A DNA stretch of 64,000 bases from Aphrophora alni (lineage: Eukaryota; Arthropoda; Insecta; Hemiptera; Aphrophoridae): assembly GCA_963513935.1 (NCBI GenBank), contig OY740768.1, positions 33,230,216 to 33,294,215 on the forward strand, written 5' to 3'. This document shows positions 43,221 to 56,400 of the stretch, in pieces (the first letter of the stretch is position 1; each line of letters starts with the position of its first letter). The translations under genes and the position numbers were made by a program. Below the pieces are notes generated by a model. It was not told the DNA's origin. It was given only the letters and a program-made list of their open reading frames with translations, and did no database searches.

Positions 43221-43258
43221 ATATTATACCTTTATATTTTTGTGCCAAAACAGTTATA
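43221..43258 (+). repeat. Minisatellite unit between transposon and MITE
   Basis: TATTATACCTTTATATTTTTGTGCC continues the unit broken at the left end of the transposon. Together the two sides give CACCCCAATATTATACC, which aligns with CACCACAACATTATACAC in a nearby intact unit. Confidence 0.7.
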
Positions 43259-43463
43259 CAAATAAAACGCACACATATTCTCTTGTAATTTTACATTTAT
43301 TAGGTCTAGCCGAAAATGATTTAGCCATTTACGGCATTGAGGAGGCTTACACAAAGACTTTATGTATTTATATAAGCCTCCTCAATGCCGTAACTGGCGA
43401 AAAAATGATCGGCTAGACCTAATAAAAGTAGAATTTACAAAAGAATTTGTGTATGTTTTATTT
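43259..43463. mobile_element. Palindromic MITE
   Basis: The arms at 43259-43350 and 43373-43463 are reverse complements with small differences: AAATAAAACGCACACA...ATTAGGTCTAGCCGA...CATTGAGGAGGCTTA against TAAGCCTCCTCAATG...TCGGCTAGACCTAAT...TGTGTATGTTTTATTT, with a ~22-bp loop. Sequence similar to the outer arm (AATAAAACG..ACATATTCT..TTGT...TTATTAGGT-like) also occurs near 39503, possibly a solo half. It has no coding capacity. The 75-codon frame here is a reading of the palindrome. Confidence 0.88.
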
Positions 43464-43551
43464 GAATAACATGGGAATTGTATCAAGTACTGTAGGTCAT
43501 AATTATGAACAATAAAACAGTAATATACAAGAACAATAACAAGGTAGCCTA

Positions 43552-43830
43552 CACGTTTATATTTAAGTATCACAACAAGGTACACGTTTATATTTAAGTA
43601 TCACAACAAGGTACTCGTTTATATTTAAGTATCACAACAAGGTACACGTTTATATATAAGTATAACAACAAGGTACACGTTTATATTTAACTATCACAAC
43701 AAGGTACACGTTTATATTTAAGTATCACAGCAAGGTACACGTTTATATTTAAGTATCACAACAAGGTACACGTTTATATTTAAGCACATAACGTCATACA
43801 CGTGTATATTTTCACACCACAAAATTTTAT
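43552..43830 (+). repeat. 31-bp minisatellite, right half
   Basis: Eight units of CACGTTTATATTTAAGTATC + ACAACAAGGTA start at 43552, 43583, 43614, 43645, 43676, 43707, 43738 and 43769 with an exact 31-bp period, followed by a degenerate unit. The first seven are nearly identical, which suggests recent amplification compared with the diverged units left of the transposon. Confidence 0.96.
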
Positions 43831-46800
43831 GTTTATAATTTTTGTTATTTTACACTTACAAAATTGTCTAAATAAGAATATTATAGAACAGTTTTATTTC
43901 AATATTTCTAGATCTATTTATGGTTTAGCTTTACTGGACTTTATATTCTGAGAACGTAATATGAAAGTGTTTTTCCTTTTCATGACAAAGTTAAATTAAA
44001 ACAAACTTAGAGTAGAATATTGCAGCGAGCCCGGTTTGTTTTCTTATTTCTTCACTTCAGAAACTCTTCTTCATACTTTTAACTTATCTCGGGGCAGTTT
44101 AGCTCTTCCATCATCCCTTGATAATCATTTATTTATTGGGGATGTTACGGGCCTTTGAGTTTTAACAGCTTTTATTTTATGCACCCTTCTGTAGATTTCA
44201 GAAGAGATCTTTTCTTTAGGATTCCGATGGTGCGTTTATTTTATTACTATAGCTTTACAAAAGAAGGAGCTATGTATTATTTCATTTTGTTTAGTGTATT
44301 CAGTATGAACGTTTTTAATCTATTTCCTTCATTCCCCTATCGATTTTTGTTTGTTTTAGATTAAATGTATACGACTGTAAAGTAATTTGTTCTGTGGAAT
44401 TATTTTACGTATGAAAATGGTTGGCAAGCGGAGCGACGTATTTTACTCTGTTGATGGAAACGAGGATGTTTTAACTTGTTTATTTAGTTTTTTATTTGTA
44501 TATTTATATGTTTGTTACGCTGTAATACCATAACTAATCGTTATGAAATTTAGTAATAAGGTTATTTTCAACTTTACCGAACGATGAATGTACAAGGAAT
44601 TTTTATTTTATTTTCCTTTTTGAAATACCACAATTCAAAACTGCATAATTTCAAGAAGCACCCATTGAAAATAAAGCATTATACGTAATGTTGTAAACAA
44701 ATCATAAAGAAATGTAAAACTGAAACGAAAATATTAAATTTTAATTGTTTTGTAAAACTTCCTCGATGGATGTTTTTACATAACCAAAAAAAAAAAAAAC
44801 ACTTGCTCACTCTCATTGCTGTTTTAAAGTTTAATTGATGTTAATTAAAAACATTGAGTTTCATAGAGTTACAATAACATATAATTCCTTATTATTAACC
44901 TTACCCATTCACTGTTTTGTTTTTCTCTAATACGTATTGTAATTTGTATATTTATATCAAAGTGAATTAGAGAAAAATAAAATTGTTTCCTCCTCCACAG
45001 AATTGTGCCTCCCCCCCTCCCCACCGATGCCCACTAGTAATGTGGGTTTTTTTCCCACTTAAGGCGATTGGTGATTTGTTTAAGTGTACAGTGTTATGGT
45101 ATTATTAAGCGTTACTTTTTGAACTACGAATATTTTGTATAGCACATCATGATTTTGAAAACTAACTTTCTATCCATCCAAATATAATATTTGTTATAAT
45201 TTGTTTTTAATAAAATTGTACTAACAGTTATATTGTTGTTATGGACAATAGTAAAAAGTCGAAAAATAAATATATCAAACCTTTTAACTACTTTCCCAAT
45301 TTATTGTTTAAAAAAAATATTTTACTTCATCTGTTAAGACCACAACATACAGAAGAGGATTGGTTGGTATTGGTCTATAGAAGTTTTAGGTCGTTAATAG
45401 ATTAAATGTTCAATGTTCATCGGATGAGAGGAGAGGTTCATAAAATATTTTGTAATATTTATAAAGATGAAGTTATCTACACACTTACATACAAATTGCC
45501 TATTATTGAGTAAAAATATCTACGGTTCCAAAAGAAAAAGTGGAGATATATATTAAATTACATTTTCAACATTTTACTAAAGTGCCTGGACGTAATTTTC
45601 CTTCAGAAGTCAGGTGTGCTCATGTGATATTAAACGACAGATACAAGCTTGTTTCCTACATTGAACAAGAGATCTCTTTACTGTCGAGTCTTCCCTTTAA
45701 TTATATAATCCGTAAATGGGAAAGTTGACTTCGACACGAATTATTAGACAGGGGAGATGAAAGTGTGATAGATAGTTCTTTCTATTCCCACCCGCCCCCC
45801 TCTCATTTGTTGAAAGCTTATGTGATTCTTCATTGTTCTCACCTTAACGCTTGTTGACGAGAAATTTCTTTATTTAGAATTAGCAGTATTGTAATAATGA
45901 ATTTATTTCAAACACGTTAGTCAGTAAAGAAAACATTTATTTTCTTCTGCAGCAACACTTACATGTGTTTATATACGCTTATGTATACAAAGACGTATAT
46001 CGTTTGGCACAATCAATGTAAATAATAACACTAGATCATATTGATTTCGGGTTATGTGTATGAAGTATTATGACGCAATAATAAGTTAATGCAGGTGTTT
46101 GTCACTTAACACCAACCAGTGTTAGTTATTTTCTTCCAACTCTTGCATGAACCACTGTTATGTCCATATGGAATAATCAATAGATAACCTGCAGTTACAA
46201 CTAAATTAATGGACCAGCTGTTCTTTAATTTGAGACAAGTGTAGTGTAGACTAATATAGCGACAGTTAATAAATAATATGATAAAAATAATTTAAAGGCG
46301 TATTTAAACACAATTGAAATTGATTTTTCCTTATAACTTAAAATTATAGTTTCTTTAAGACAAAATTCCGATTTTATAAAAATGGGCTCAAAAAATTATT
46401 ATCGAATTTTGCTATAATGTAGCTTCAAAGTACTGCGTTAAATGGACGATTCATAAGTTATCGGTACATAATTTAACAAATCTATCATGTAACATAAAAC
46501 ATGTGATTTACAAAAATCCCCTTTACCGTGTTTATTCAAATTTTAGTGACATGTGAATATTAATGACCCAAACAGTGTACGAATTTTCAAATAATACAAT
46601 TTTTCAATGAGGCAATAATTTTCAAAAGACGAACCTAGGCAGCAGTCGTTTAAACTTGATTACATACTATTTATGGTTAAAACGCCTTTATGGTACAATG
46701 AAGCAAATTATACAGATAATTTAAATATATAAATATTGTTAAAAATCATCTATAAAATAAAACGGCGTCCATGGTTAACATATTTGGCGATTTTTTTAGT

Positions 46801-46837
46801 ATTTCCATATATGTGTGAGAAGGAATATTGTTATGTC

Positions 46838-46840
<3 letters not shown>
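43831..46840. other. AT-rich non-coding sequence
   Basis: No supported gene. Frames at 44155-44364 and 45540-45728 show no domain. Poly-A lies at about 44788-44801 and short poly-C tracts near 45011 and 45792. Confidence 0.5.

Positions 46841-46883
<43 letters not shown>
46841..46883. repeat. (TA)n microsatellite
   Basis: About 43 bp of TA repeat. Frames on both strands through it are microsatellite translations. Confidence 0.97.
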
Positions 46884-46886
<3 letters not shown>

Positions 46887-47399
46887 GTGGCCTTGAACTT
46901 GCGTCTTGCCATTATAAGTACTATGATTTATGCATTTCAATATGGATATTAGCTAATATATAAAAAATGATATCTTTGAAAATATTTTAATTAGTCTTTA
47001 AAAACGAATTCCTTACTATTTATTAACATATACAAAGTGATGACTCTGACGATATTTACCCATTCAAAACACTAAATGTTAGATAAATAGTGCAGAAATA
47101 TAGCAAACAATTGATGAAAACGAGTCAATACTAGGTCTAACGTAGAACAATTTAAGTCTGCCTCCCTCATTGATTATTGGAAGTAGTCCATCAGACATTT
47201 TATTATTGACTGAATGGTGGTCGCATAGCAACCAATTTGTTTGTACACGCACACACTGTAATAGTTTGAAAGAAGTACTCATTTTGTGTCAGCTGCTAAA
47301 TCAATCATAGCTTAGTTTAGAAAGTTCATACCGCACACAACATACGTTTTAATACAGAAATTTTCACTAAGGTATTACAACATATTTACTTGAAACAAA

Positions 47400-47780
47400 A
47401 TATTGTGGGTTAGTGGATCCCGGCGATCTTCATAACGTTTTGTCTTCCTCTTAGGAACCTTTTTTTCTCCGTCATTTCTCCACCACCACTCTTTAACTAT
47501 TCCTTGGGCACCTTCGTTTCATTCAACGTAAGTGACTTACAAACACTATATTTTGTATCTCCACTATTCATCATCTTCTCAGACCTAGACGAAATGTTTT
47601 TATAAGTTTTATCTGTTGAAGTCTCCTACAACTTTAATCTCTTGTTCTTTCATTACCTTCTCTGATCGGCCTTTCTGGCACGGAAGCTGCTTTAGTTATA
47701 AGAGTGATACCAACTTATCTTTCCACTGTTTTTGGAGGATTTTATTTTAACTCACTAGTATCCAGTCCTAAACACAAGAC
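47400..47780. other. Pyrimidine-rich, GC-richer segment of unknown nature
   Basis: Composition on the plus strand is C/T-rich and less AT-biased than the flanks. Read on the minus strand it has codon-like purine richness, but stops interrupt every frame. It may be a decayed coding remnant. No family is recognised. Confidence 0.25.
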
Positions 47781-47944
47781 TCCATAAATCTACATGGCTA
47801 TAAGCTAGAGGTGCAGATGTTTTTAAATTTAAAAACTCACAATTACTTATTGTTTGTAACAATTTCTGAATGTTGAATTATTTCAAACTAACTTCAACTA
47901 GGATAGGACCTATTTTCCGCTTGTTTTAAATGGTAAAATCAATT

Positions 47945-48135
47945 TCATCAGAATTGCTTTATAAAAAAGAAGAATGGATAATAAAATAAAGCCCCCTAGC
48001 CCAAAAATACTATAATGGCGTTAGGGTTGGAAAACAACAAGAGTTGGTCAAAAGAGACGTGATAAGAAAGGTGAAATAGAGGGATTTAATCCAATTCTGT
48101 ATGAAAAAGTATAGATCCAGCTAGGTTTCTCGGGT
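47945..48135 (+). repeat. Dispersed repeat family C, copy
   Basis: AGCCCCCTAGCCCAAAAATACTATAATGGCGTTAGG, AAGAGTTGGTCAAAAGAGAC, GTGATAAGAAAGGTGAAATAGAGG and GTATAGATCCAGCTAGG match the copies at 8, 10.7 and 19.6 kb. The 5' hairpin block of the family is missing or decayed here. Confidence 0.7.
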
Positions 48136-48937
48136 TTCCCACACAATTACTCGTTGTAAGTGAGCCGCTGAAGAGAAGAAAAGGATCAATAAAGTTGTTT
48201 GGTATATTTTTGGGCAAGACATAAGTAACCAATTCTTGTGAACACTCCGATGATGAAGTAAAGGGTTGTTCTTAACGTTACATCTTCTCGTACAGCTAAA
48301 GATATTCTAGTGTACACTGTGCCTCCAATAGTCTAACCCTACAAACACCTCATGATACCATCGTACCTACTAAATCCTTCTACCGATATATATATATATC
48401 TTCTTATACAATATTACAACACTACATTCATCAAACGTATAGTTAACCTAATTTTTAGTTCACCCTATTAAAAAAAAAAAAGCTTTATTTTATCCTGACT
48501 CATATTTAACTGATCAAAAATACTTAAAACGTCCACATTACCATAATATATCATCTTCATCTACAAGACACTTATTTTATCATCTATTGTCACAAATATT
48601 TTTTTTAAACTTTATTAACTTCCATTCCAAATTTTCTACATTAATTATTTACCGCTCCTTCCATTTATTCAGCACATTCGATGTTTTCACTTAGTATCAC
48701 TTGATCCTCTGCAATATGTCTCCTTTTATTTCTGGATTTGAAAATATATTAAAACTTGTTAAGTGTATCTTAGAAGTATAGAATCTATTAATGTATCTAT
48801 GATATCAATTGAGTTTTAAAAATTAATAAGTAATGATTAATTGTTATATTATTACTTCAAACATTCACCATCATTTGTGTATATAAAAGTTATATATAAC
48901 GTTTAGAGAGTATGTGTCAACTCTCGATATCGTGTGA

Positions 48938-48944
<7 letters not shown>

Positions 48945-48972
<28 letters not shown>

Positions 48973-48981
48973 GAAGAAGAA
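48945..48981. repeat. Poly-A tract followed by (GAA)n
   Basis: About 28 A residues followed by GAAGAAGAAG. This could be the tail of an old retroposed element, but no body is recognised upstream. Confidence 0.8.
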
Positions 48982-49814
48982 GTTTCATATTACCTAGTAG
49001 CCTAGGACTACGTTAGAAACTAAAACTTAACTAGAACCTAAGAAGAGAAGTGAAGAGGTACTTACATATTGCTTTTTTTCGGAATGGACAAATTTGTCCC
49101 TACTCTTACGAGTTTAGTTCGTGACCTTGTAGTTACTCAATGTAGAAAACTAACTGGAAAATTTTCAACCTAAATTTTTACTTTGAAAACTATTCAAATA
49201 AAACTTCACGCTTTAGTCCGTTAAACTTTCGTGAAGTCTTAAGTATAGAAGAAAATATTTTGGGTAATTTGGAACATTGTTTATATGAAGTACTTTTTTA
49301 ATTTATTTTTAATAGTTCTCTTAATATGTAAACAAATTACAATTTGATGTTTATACACATATCGTATGAAATCAATATCGTCGTAACAGAAATTTAGAAA
49401 AAGGTCAAAATAATATTAAAACATAATACACGAATATAATGTATTATCTTAAAACTAACAAAATTCGATTGTGTTGGAATTATTTTTGAAAGTTATAAAC
49501 TAATAGTCTTTCTAATTTGAAAAACCATTTTATTGGTTATTCTCTTGAAATTTTCTCTAATCACATCCACTCATCAACACTTTAGTATAATAAAACATTT
49601 ACCAAAGTTATGTTTAAGAACAGGATATTAAAAACAAACAAAAAATTTTTGAATTATGTGTTTTATGTTCTTCTGTTTTAGTCAACGATTTTTTGTTTAT
49701 TTTCTATGTTTTTTCCTTATTATATGTGGAGACAAGATTTTATTTATTTTCGATTATTTGTATTTAGTAATTCCACAATTGGTTTAAACTTTAATCTCAA
49801 TATACAGAACTGTA

Positions 49815-50112
49815 TCATCAAGACGTGTGTTTTGTCCACCCTGTTTTTATTTTAACAACAAAGGAAACTTTTGAAGTCAAGCTTGACAAAATTAAATTTT
49901 CGAAGGTGATAAACATTATTCCCCTTTTAACACACAAGATATACTTGCCTTCAGGACAGACTGGAGTACTTAAGGAAAGGAATGTTTCCCGGAAGTGCTT
50001 CAAGTACACATTACCCGTCCTGGAGTTCCCTATGCACTGTGACCACACTATTTGCATCCTCATTAATGTTTCTCTCTTATTACAAGACTATTTAGTTTTA
50101 GTAGACTTTTAA
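49815..50112. other. Segment open on both strands, unknown
   Basis: A 95-codon plus frame (49825-50112) and an 81-codon minus frame (49818-50063) overlap. The sequence is richer in GC than the flanks. Neither translation has a recognised domain, signal peptide or repeated motif. At most one could be real, for example as an exon fragment or element remnant. Confidence 0.2.
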
Positions 50113-53100
50113 TATGAAAATTATTCCTTATGAAATGTGTTTGGTCATTAAATATCAGTTACATTTGTGTTAAAAATAATACCTTTAACATACATAAGGA
50201 AAGTTCATTATATGTTTACAGTTTTACAATGTTTAATAGTATAAGTTTAAGGAGGGGGCTGTAATAAATTATAGAGTAATCATAGGATTTTTAGGTTACT
50301 TAAATGTCATAAAAAACATGTACTATAAACATACATCTATTTGTATCATAAGTACAGGCGAATTTGTGACATATCATCTCTATATAGGCACATGTTTTTT
50401 TTTGTTTTGCAGATATTTTGCGAACCGTCAATTTTGGAGAGATAGCAAAATATTCGTTTTGTTTGTGTTCTTAGAGACTAAACATCAATCAAAATCGTTT
50501 GAGCCCTTTGTCTGTGAAGCATTGCACATACAACATAGAGACATCGTTCAATAAACTACTTTTTAACTTAGAGATTCCCAAAACTTATATATCCGAAAAA
50601 TTGTACACTGACTTGTTTATCATACTATATTACGTATTAGGCTATATATACAGTGCTGTAGAGACAAAACGGCTCCTAATATTTGATTACATGTTGCTCT
50701 AGTTTCACATAAGTGAAGTTTCACATTTGTGAGAAACTAAAAGAATAACCTATGTGGTAAATGTTTTAAACGATTTACGTGTTTTAATCTATCCGTAATA
50801 AAAATTTAAAATGCATGCTCTCTTGTCTCTTATAGCTATAATATACCTATGATTTCATGGTAATGTAAAATCATTAATTATAAGCAACTTATATACGAAT
50901 TACTTTTAGGTCTTCTTATTAAATTTCTTTATTTAAATCCCATGTACTACTGTACTGCTTAACATTTGTTTTTACGAATTTCTCTACATGTAGTAACAAA
51001 TGAAGGACAATAAGAATTATATCATCCACAAAATTGTTCTCCAGGAAAATTCCCAAGTAATTCATACCTCACTTCTGAGAATAATACCTTCAACTTTTAA
51101 AGCTCCTTAAACAATAAAATTGTATTCTAAGAGCATTAAACTTGTACAGTTTAATTTAATCTCTTATTTTTTGTTCCTCAATAGGAACAAGGGTAGTTTG
51201 TATGTCCTGTAATGATCATTTTAAATTTATGTAAAAATATGTATAATATTTTAATGAATAAGAAATTAAAATTTTATATTTCGGATAAGCCATACATGTT
51301 AAATGAAGTAGGGCATTCAATTGTTTGCTTTGATTTTACTTTCTGAACATATTGGAAAAAGTAAATATTGTAAAGTATTGATGAACAGGTTTGTGTGGAG
51401 AGTTGTATTTTCATTCACTACAGGATATAGTAAATTCTAAAATTTACACAAATCTAGAGTGGATAAATTAGTATTACAAATCAGTTTGGAATAGTTAAAT
51501 ATATTAATTACCTGTTTTCAATTTTTAACAAATGGATCCGTCTTTGCATTTTTAATTATTTTTTTAAAAATAAACTTACTTCTTGTTGGAGACGAGTGAA
51601 TTAAATCAGGAGGTATGATAAAAACGAAAAATTATATACGGTACATATAATTTAACATTAATATCCATGTTAATTGAAATAATTGTGCATTAAGACTTTT
51701 TAAATTCCTTCCATAATACATTTTAATTCAAAGTACATTCACTTCGTTTTTTGAATTTTTTTAAAATGAGTTAAATTATCTACATTTAAACCCTTCCCTA
51801 TATAGTTTATTCTCAACCACTACACTCAATGCAAAAGATCCATCTTAGCAGAAAGAAACGCTTATTTTGATGATTTAAATAAACAACACAATAACATTGC
51901 ACAAACTTTCTCACACATCATCCACAAAAACAAAAATAATATTAATTGTTATCAACCCTCCTGACCCCCCTCCCATTGCTCTAGACTTCTTATAAGTGAA
52001 AAAAATAAATTCCCTTACTGGCATTTTTTAGTGGATAGAGACCAATAGGTTTTGTTGGGCACTTAAATAGATATTTTGATCAATCGTTAGGACTGATTCG
52101 AGAAAATGGTAATTTCAAGTTCTGGTCCTAAGACAAAAACAAAAGAAAGGGGGGAAATCTGTAGATATTCCCACTTACAAAATTTTAGCTAAATCTTTCC
52201 ACTCGTTGGATGATTGAGTAGGCGATAGACAGACATCGTTCTAAAAAACATGTTTTCTCCCTCAGAAGACTTCAAAACAGTGAAATATGCAAAAACTTGA
52301 CATCATTTAGTTATGTATCCCATGATTTCTCGATTTCACTTATATGAGAGAGATTCTATATTTTTAATAGATTTTATTCCTTGAAATACTTTTATTAACT
52401 CCACATAGCCTAGTTTTATTTATTGGTTTCATTTATTTCAATTTGGCAAACATTTAAGCTTAAATGTATAATATTTGGAATATTTTGCAAAAATGTGGTA
52501 ATAATTTAAATAATTTTAAGTATTGAAATATTTTTAATTATCATACCCACTCCATGAACTTTAATCATTATTGCAACATTTAATTAAAAAAATAGTTATA
52601 TCAATTGTTTGAAAAGTACCACAATACATTTAGTTCATACACGTGTATGCAATCGATGCGCAATGAAAACTGAAAACTTTTGTAATTATAATATTTATTT
52701 ATTCATTAACTTTCATCCAATAGTTAACGTTGAAATGTTACAGTTTCTTTATTCACCAATCGGATCTATTGTATAATTAGATTTTATGTTGTATTTTCCC
52801 TGTACGAATTAAATACAGTCTTTCCCCTATTGTATTCATTGAAAAAATCGATGAGTTATAATAGTGTAACTCCACACAACTTCATATACAGCTGTGTCAT
52901 TAGCTTCACAGGAACTAAGATTTCATTAAACTATTTTCAAATGTCATGATTTATGTAACATATTTTTGTTATTATTATAACATAATCGTCGTTAAATTAA
53001 GTTTTTTTTTAATCTTCTACTCACAAATAAAATGTAGATGTTCTTTTCATTAGCACTATTTAGTTAAGGTATTCAAAAAATTCTTGTACATTTCGGGTTG

Positions 53101-53232
53101 GGGAGTATTTTACGAAATTGTAACCAAAAGATATACAGTATCATAAATAGGAAATCATATTAAAAAAAAAAAAAAAAAAAAAAAAACTAGATTGAAAATT
53201 AACAGAGCTTAATACTTTACATCATGAGTCAT
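50113..53232. other. AT-rich non-coding sequence
   Basis: No supported gene. Two overlapping short frames near 50318-50702 have no domain. A poly-A tract lies at 53162-53186, just before the hairpin element. Confidence 0.5.
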
Positions 53233-53482
53233 AGATAGAATAAAACTTGAACACAAGACCTCACAAAAATTACGTTTACTTAATCAAACGCGTTTCAACG
53301 ACAAAGTCGCCATCCACAGCTAGTTATAGTTTAGTTATTGTAGCTCATGTATCACTGAGGATAGCGACTTTGTCGTTGAAACGCGTTTGATTAAGTAAAC
53401 GTAATTTTTGTGAGATCTTGTGTTCGAGTTTTATTCTATCTAATATTATCTCACAAGTCAAGCTCAATATTTATTTATATCA
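53233..53482. mobile_element. Hairpin MITE-like element (family A), copy 4, best preserved
   Basis: The left arm (about 53233-53312) and right arm (about 53363-53441) pair over about 80 bp with few mismatches, from AGATAGAATAAAACTTGAAC inward through CACAAAAATTACGTTTACTT, AATCAAACGCGTTTCAACGA and CAAAGTCGC. A right-hand extension (ATATTATCTCACA...AATATTTATT) is shared with copy 3. It encodes no protein. Confidence 0.92.
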
Positions 53483-56400
53483 TGAGACTTCTTTAGGTAA
53501 AGTATATTTGCAGACAAAAGAAACTAAATTGCTTTCCTTTTATGTAATATGTTGAGAAGTCTAATTAAATGTGATGAAACATTGGTGATTTGAATGTAAT
53601 TAAAATTTTAAAAAAAACTTTTAATTTTCAGTCGCAATTTTCCCATTTCTGAGCAAAATAAATTATTATTCAAATCAGTATTTTTTTTTTCCTGTTAGTG
53701 TTGTGTTTTTTCCTTAACAAATCAAATGAACGTTTTTCTAACGAGGCCACCTTGAAATCGGTAAACAGATATTTAAGATTAACAAACTTATTTAAAAATT
53801 TTAACTAGATAAATGTTAGATTTTTATGAAACCATTACAGTATTTTCCGGAAAAAATTAAAAACATATATCAGACGAAAATACTGACACAGCTTTATTTT
53901 ATACATTTAAAATCAGAGACAATTAGCATAGTTCTTAATTTGAACTCCAAACAATTAAATTAAGATAATTATAATATTTATAAAACGCGTACGACAAATA
54001 TGTTGTTAATATTAAACATAGGCTACTGAGGAAATGTCTAGTGAAGTTCTTATAAAAACAGATTTTACCAAAATCGAATTAACTATCTCAATTTCCAAGA
54101 AGAAGTTATAAAACTTGAACAGCTTGCATGTAATCGGAAAACATACTGAGTTTAATAATATCTGGAATTATATAATCTGTGTAGAAGACCGTCTCGGCGC
54201 CAGATGTCTGAGATTAAATGTTTGATACTTGTAAAATCCATCTTGCCCAATTGCTAAGTATCAGTTGAAAGGATTACATCCGACGCATGCAATATGTTCG
54301 GTAGAAACAGAAATTTATCTTTAAACTTAATAAGCTTACTGTAAATACGATAGGGGTGATGGCAGGATACTATTTTATTGTCTGAGGTGTTGAGTAAGAA
54401 ATTGTAGAAAATTAATTTCCTTACGTAATTCTAATACGAAAAGTTTGTTTGCTTCATAAAATAATCATTTATATTTTTAATTTATTGACGATGAAATAAT
54501 GTATTTTTTATCACAAGACGATTTAAACAATTTGAAAAGAAAACTCTCGACCAATTCGACATTACTAAAACGATATGGTTAGCTATTATATGAAAACTTG
54601 TTTTCTCTTTAATTTGTAATTAATAGAAGAATTAAAAATAAGAAATGGTTTAATGATTCCAAAATATATTTTTTTAACAAATTCCATTTAGGATTTATGT
54701 TCTTATAATATATCTTTAAATACAAAATAGGGTGTTAAATCCAAAACTCGTGTCAACATTTTTAAAATAATATTTTTAGGAACAAAATAACGTTTTCAAA
54801 TATCATACTTAAAATTGCAGTTAAAACTGTCTTTTTCTTGTATTTTATTACCGTGGAACAGTCGTTGAATACTTGGTTCACGTCACCTTGAAAACTTCCA
54901 AACTGGACACTACAATTACGAAACACGAGACTGTATTATTAATTAAATCCTAAAGATGAACAGCTGTTATATCAGCTGCTTAATAACATGTGATGTAAGC
55001 AGGTGGCACGCGCGGGTATGGCAGGTGCAGGTGGAAGGAAGACAGTGCTGTAACTTGAAACAATTTATTAGTAACTTTTTGGAACGTTTTGTTAATCTCG
55101 AAATAAGGTTATATCGCTTGCAGAATTTCACCTGCTAAAATAGTTTCAAAATAAAATTGTCTTCAAAACTCTGTTTTTTCCAACTTATTTTCTTTAAAGC
55201 TGGTGTCGTTTATTTCATGTATTAAATAATCAAACTTAATATTTCTTGTTCGTACCACAGTTGAAGAAACTCCCATTAAATCCGCAAACTATTTAACTTT
55301 TTTATTGTCAGATTTGTTAGTCAAGAAAACTTCACACACAACAACATGCTTATTTATACAATACCGGGGACTTGTGTTACAATGAATTAATTTTATATTT
55401 CTTTCTAAGAAACTTAGTTTAGTCGGAAACGTTTATAATAATGGACACAGATGTTTAGATTAGATAGTAATCGTGTGATTAACAGATAATTTTACTGAAT
55501 CCTAGATTAAGTGGAAAAATTGATTATTTCTATTTTATTTTACATTTATAAAATGAACAACATCGTAAGTATTCTCATAAATGAGAAAATTAATTTCCAA
55601 TTTAAAATTAAATTTTACCTAAAGTTAATTTAGGGAGTATTTGATTTACAAATATTCTGATAACCTCGTTAATTTTTATCAATCTTTGGTTTGTTTTGAC
55701 TTTCTGGTATTTTATAAATGTTTTAAGGGCAAATTTACGAACAATGGTTTAAATATATTTATAGTAGAATACCGTTTTAGTCTTTATACTTTTGATTCTT
55801 TATTAAATATTACTAAAATGTAGGAGATATTTTTAAAGAACTTAATCTTCACGACAATATTAAAAGTAAATGTTACAAAATGTTAATAAACTCACAGTCA
55901 CTTTTCTTATGATAAATTTCGTGTAACTAATTTTAAAATTATTTAATTGTGTTATATTTTTCAAGTTTGAAATTAATTCTTTTCACAAGGTGGCAGTGTA
56001 GTGGTTGTCTAATTAAACTCAATCCTAATAGATTTATATGTAATGTTGGTCTTTACTGAAATCAATTATTTAGAGCTCTTACAATGGATTAATTTCAGAG
56101 TTTTATTTCAAAAATGTGTTGTAAATGATAATTTTAATTTGTTATTATTACTCTAATATTGCTACGTATTTTACAGATTAATTATTTTTTTCATTTTGCT
56201 CCTTTATTGTAATTTGAAGATTTTTTTTAGTTTATTATTTGTAATTTCAATTTTTTTAAATTTGTAAGAGTATATTTTTTAATAAAAGTGTTAGACAATT
56301 TACAAAAGTAACCTATTATTCTGCAAATTGTTTCACTATAGTGTATAGTATTTTGTAATTTGTTGGATGTATGCTGCCATAATGTTAATAATCTGTAGCC

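Noticed and set aside
43552..43830. Regular 31-bp repeats considered as a CRISPR array
   Set aside because: The repeats are directly tandem with no unique spacers, and the context is eukaryotic. This is a minisatellite.
46736..46963. Frames on both strands across the TA repeat
   Set aside because: They are open only because TA repeats lack stops in two frames. No domain on either side.
55550..55570. ATGAACAACATC followed by GTAAGTATTC, resembling a tiny first coding exon
   Set aside because: Only four codons, no promoter elements, and no partner exon with a matching phase could be identified.
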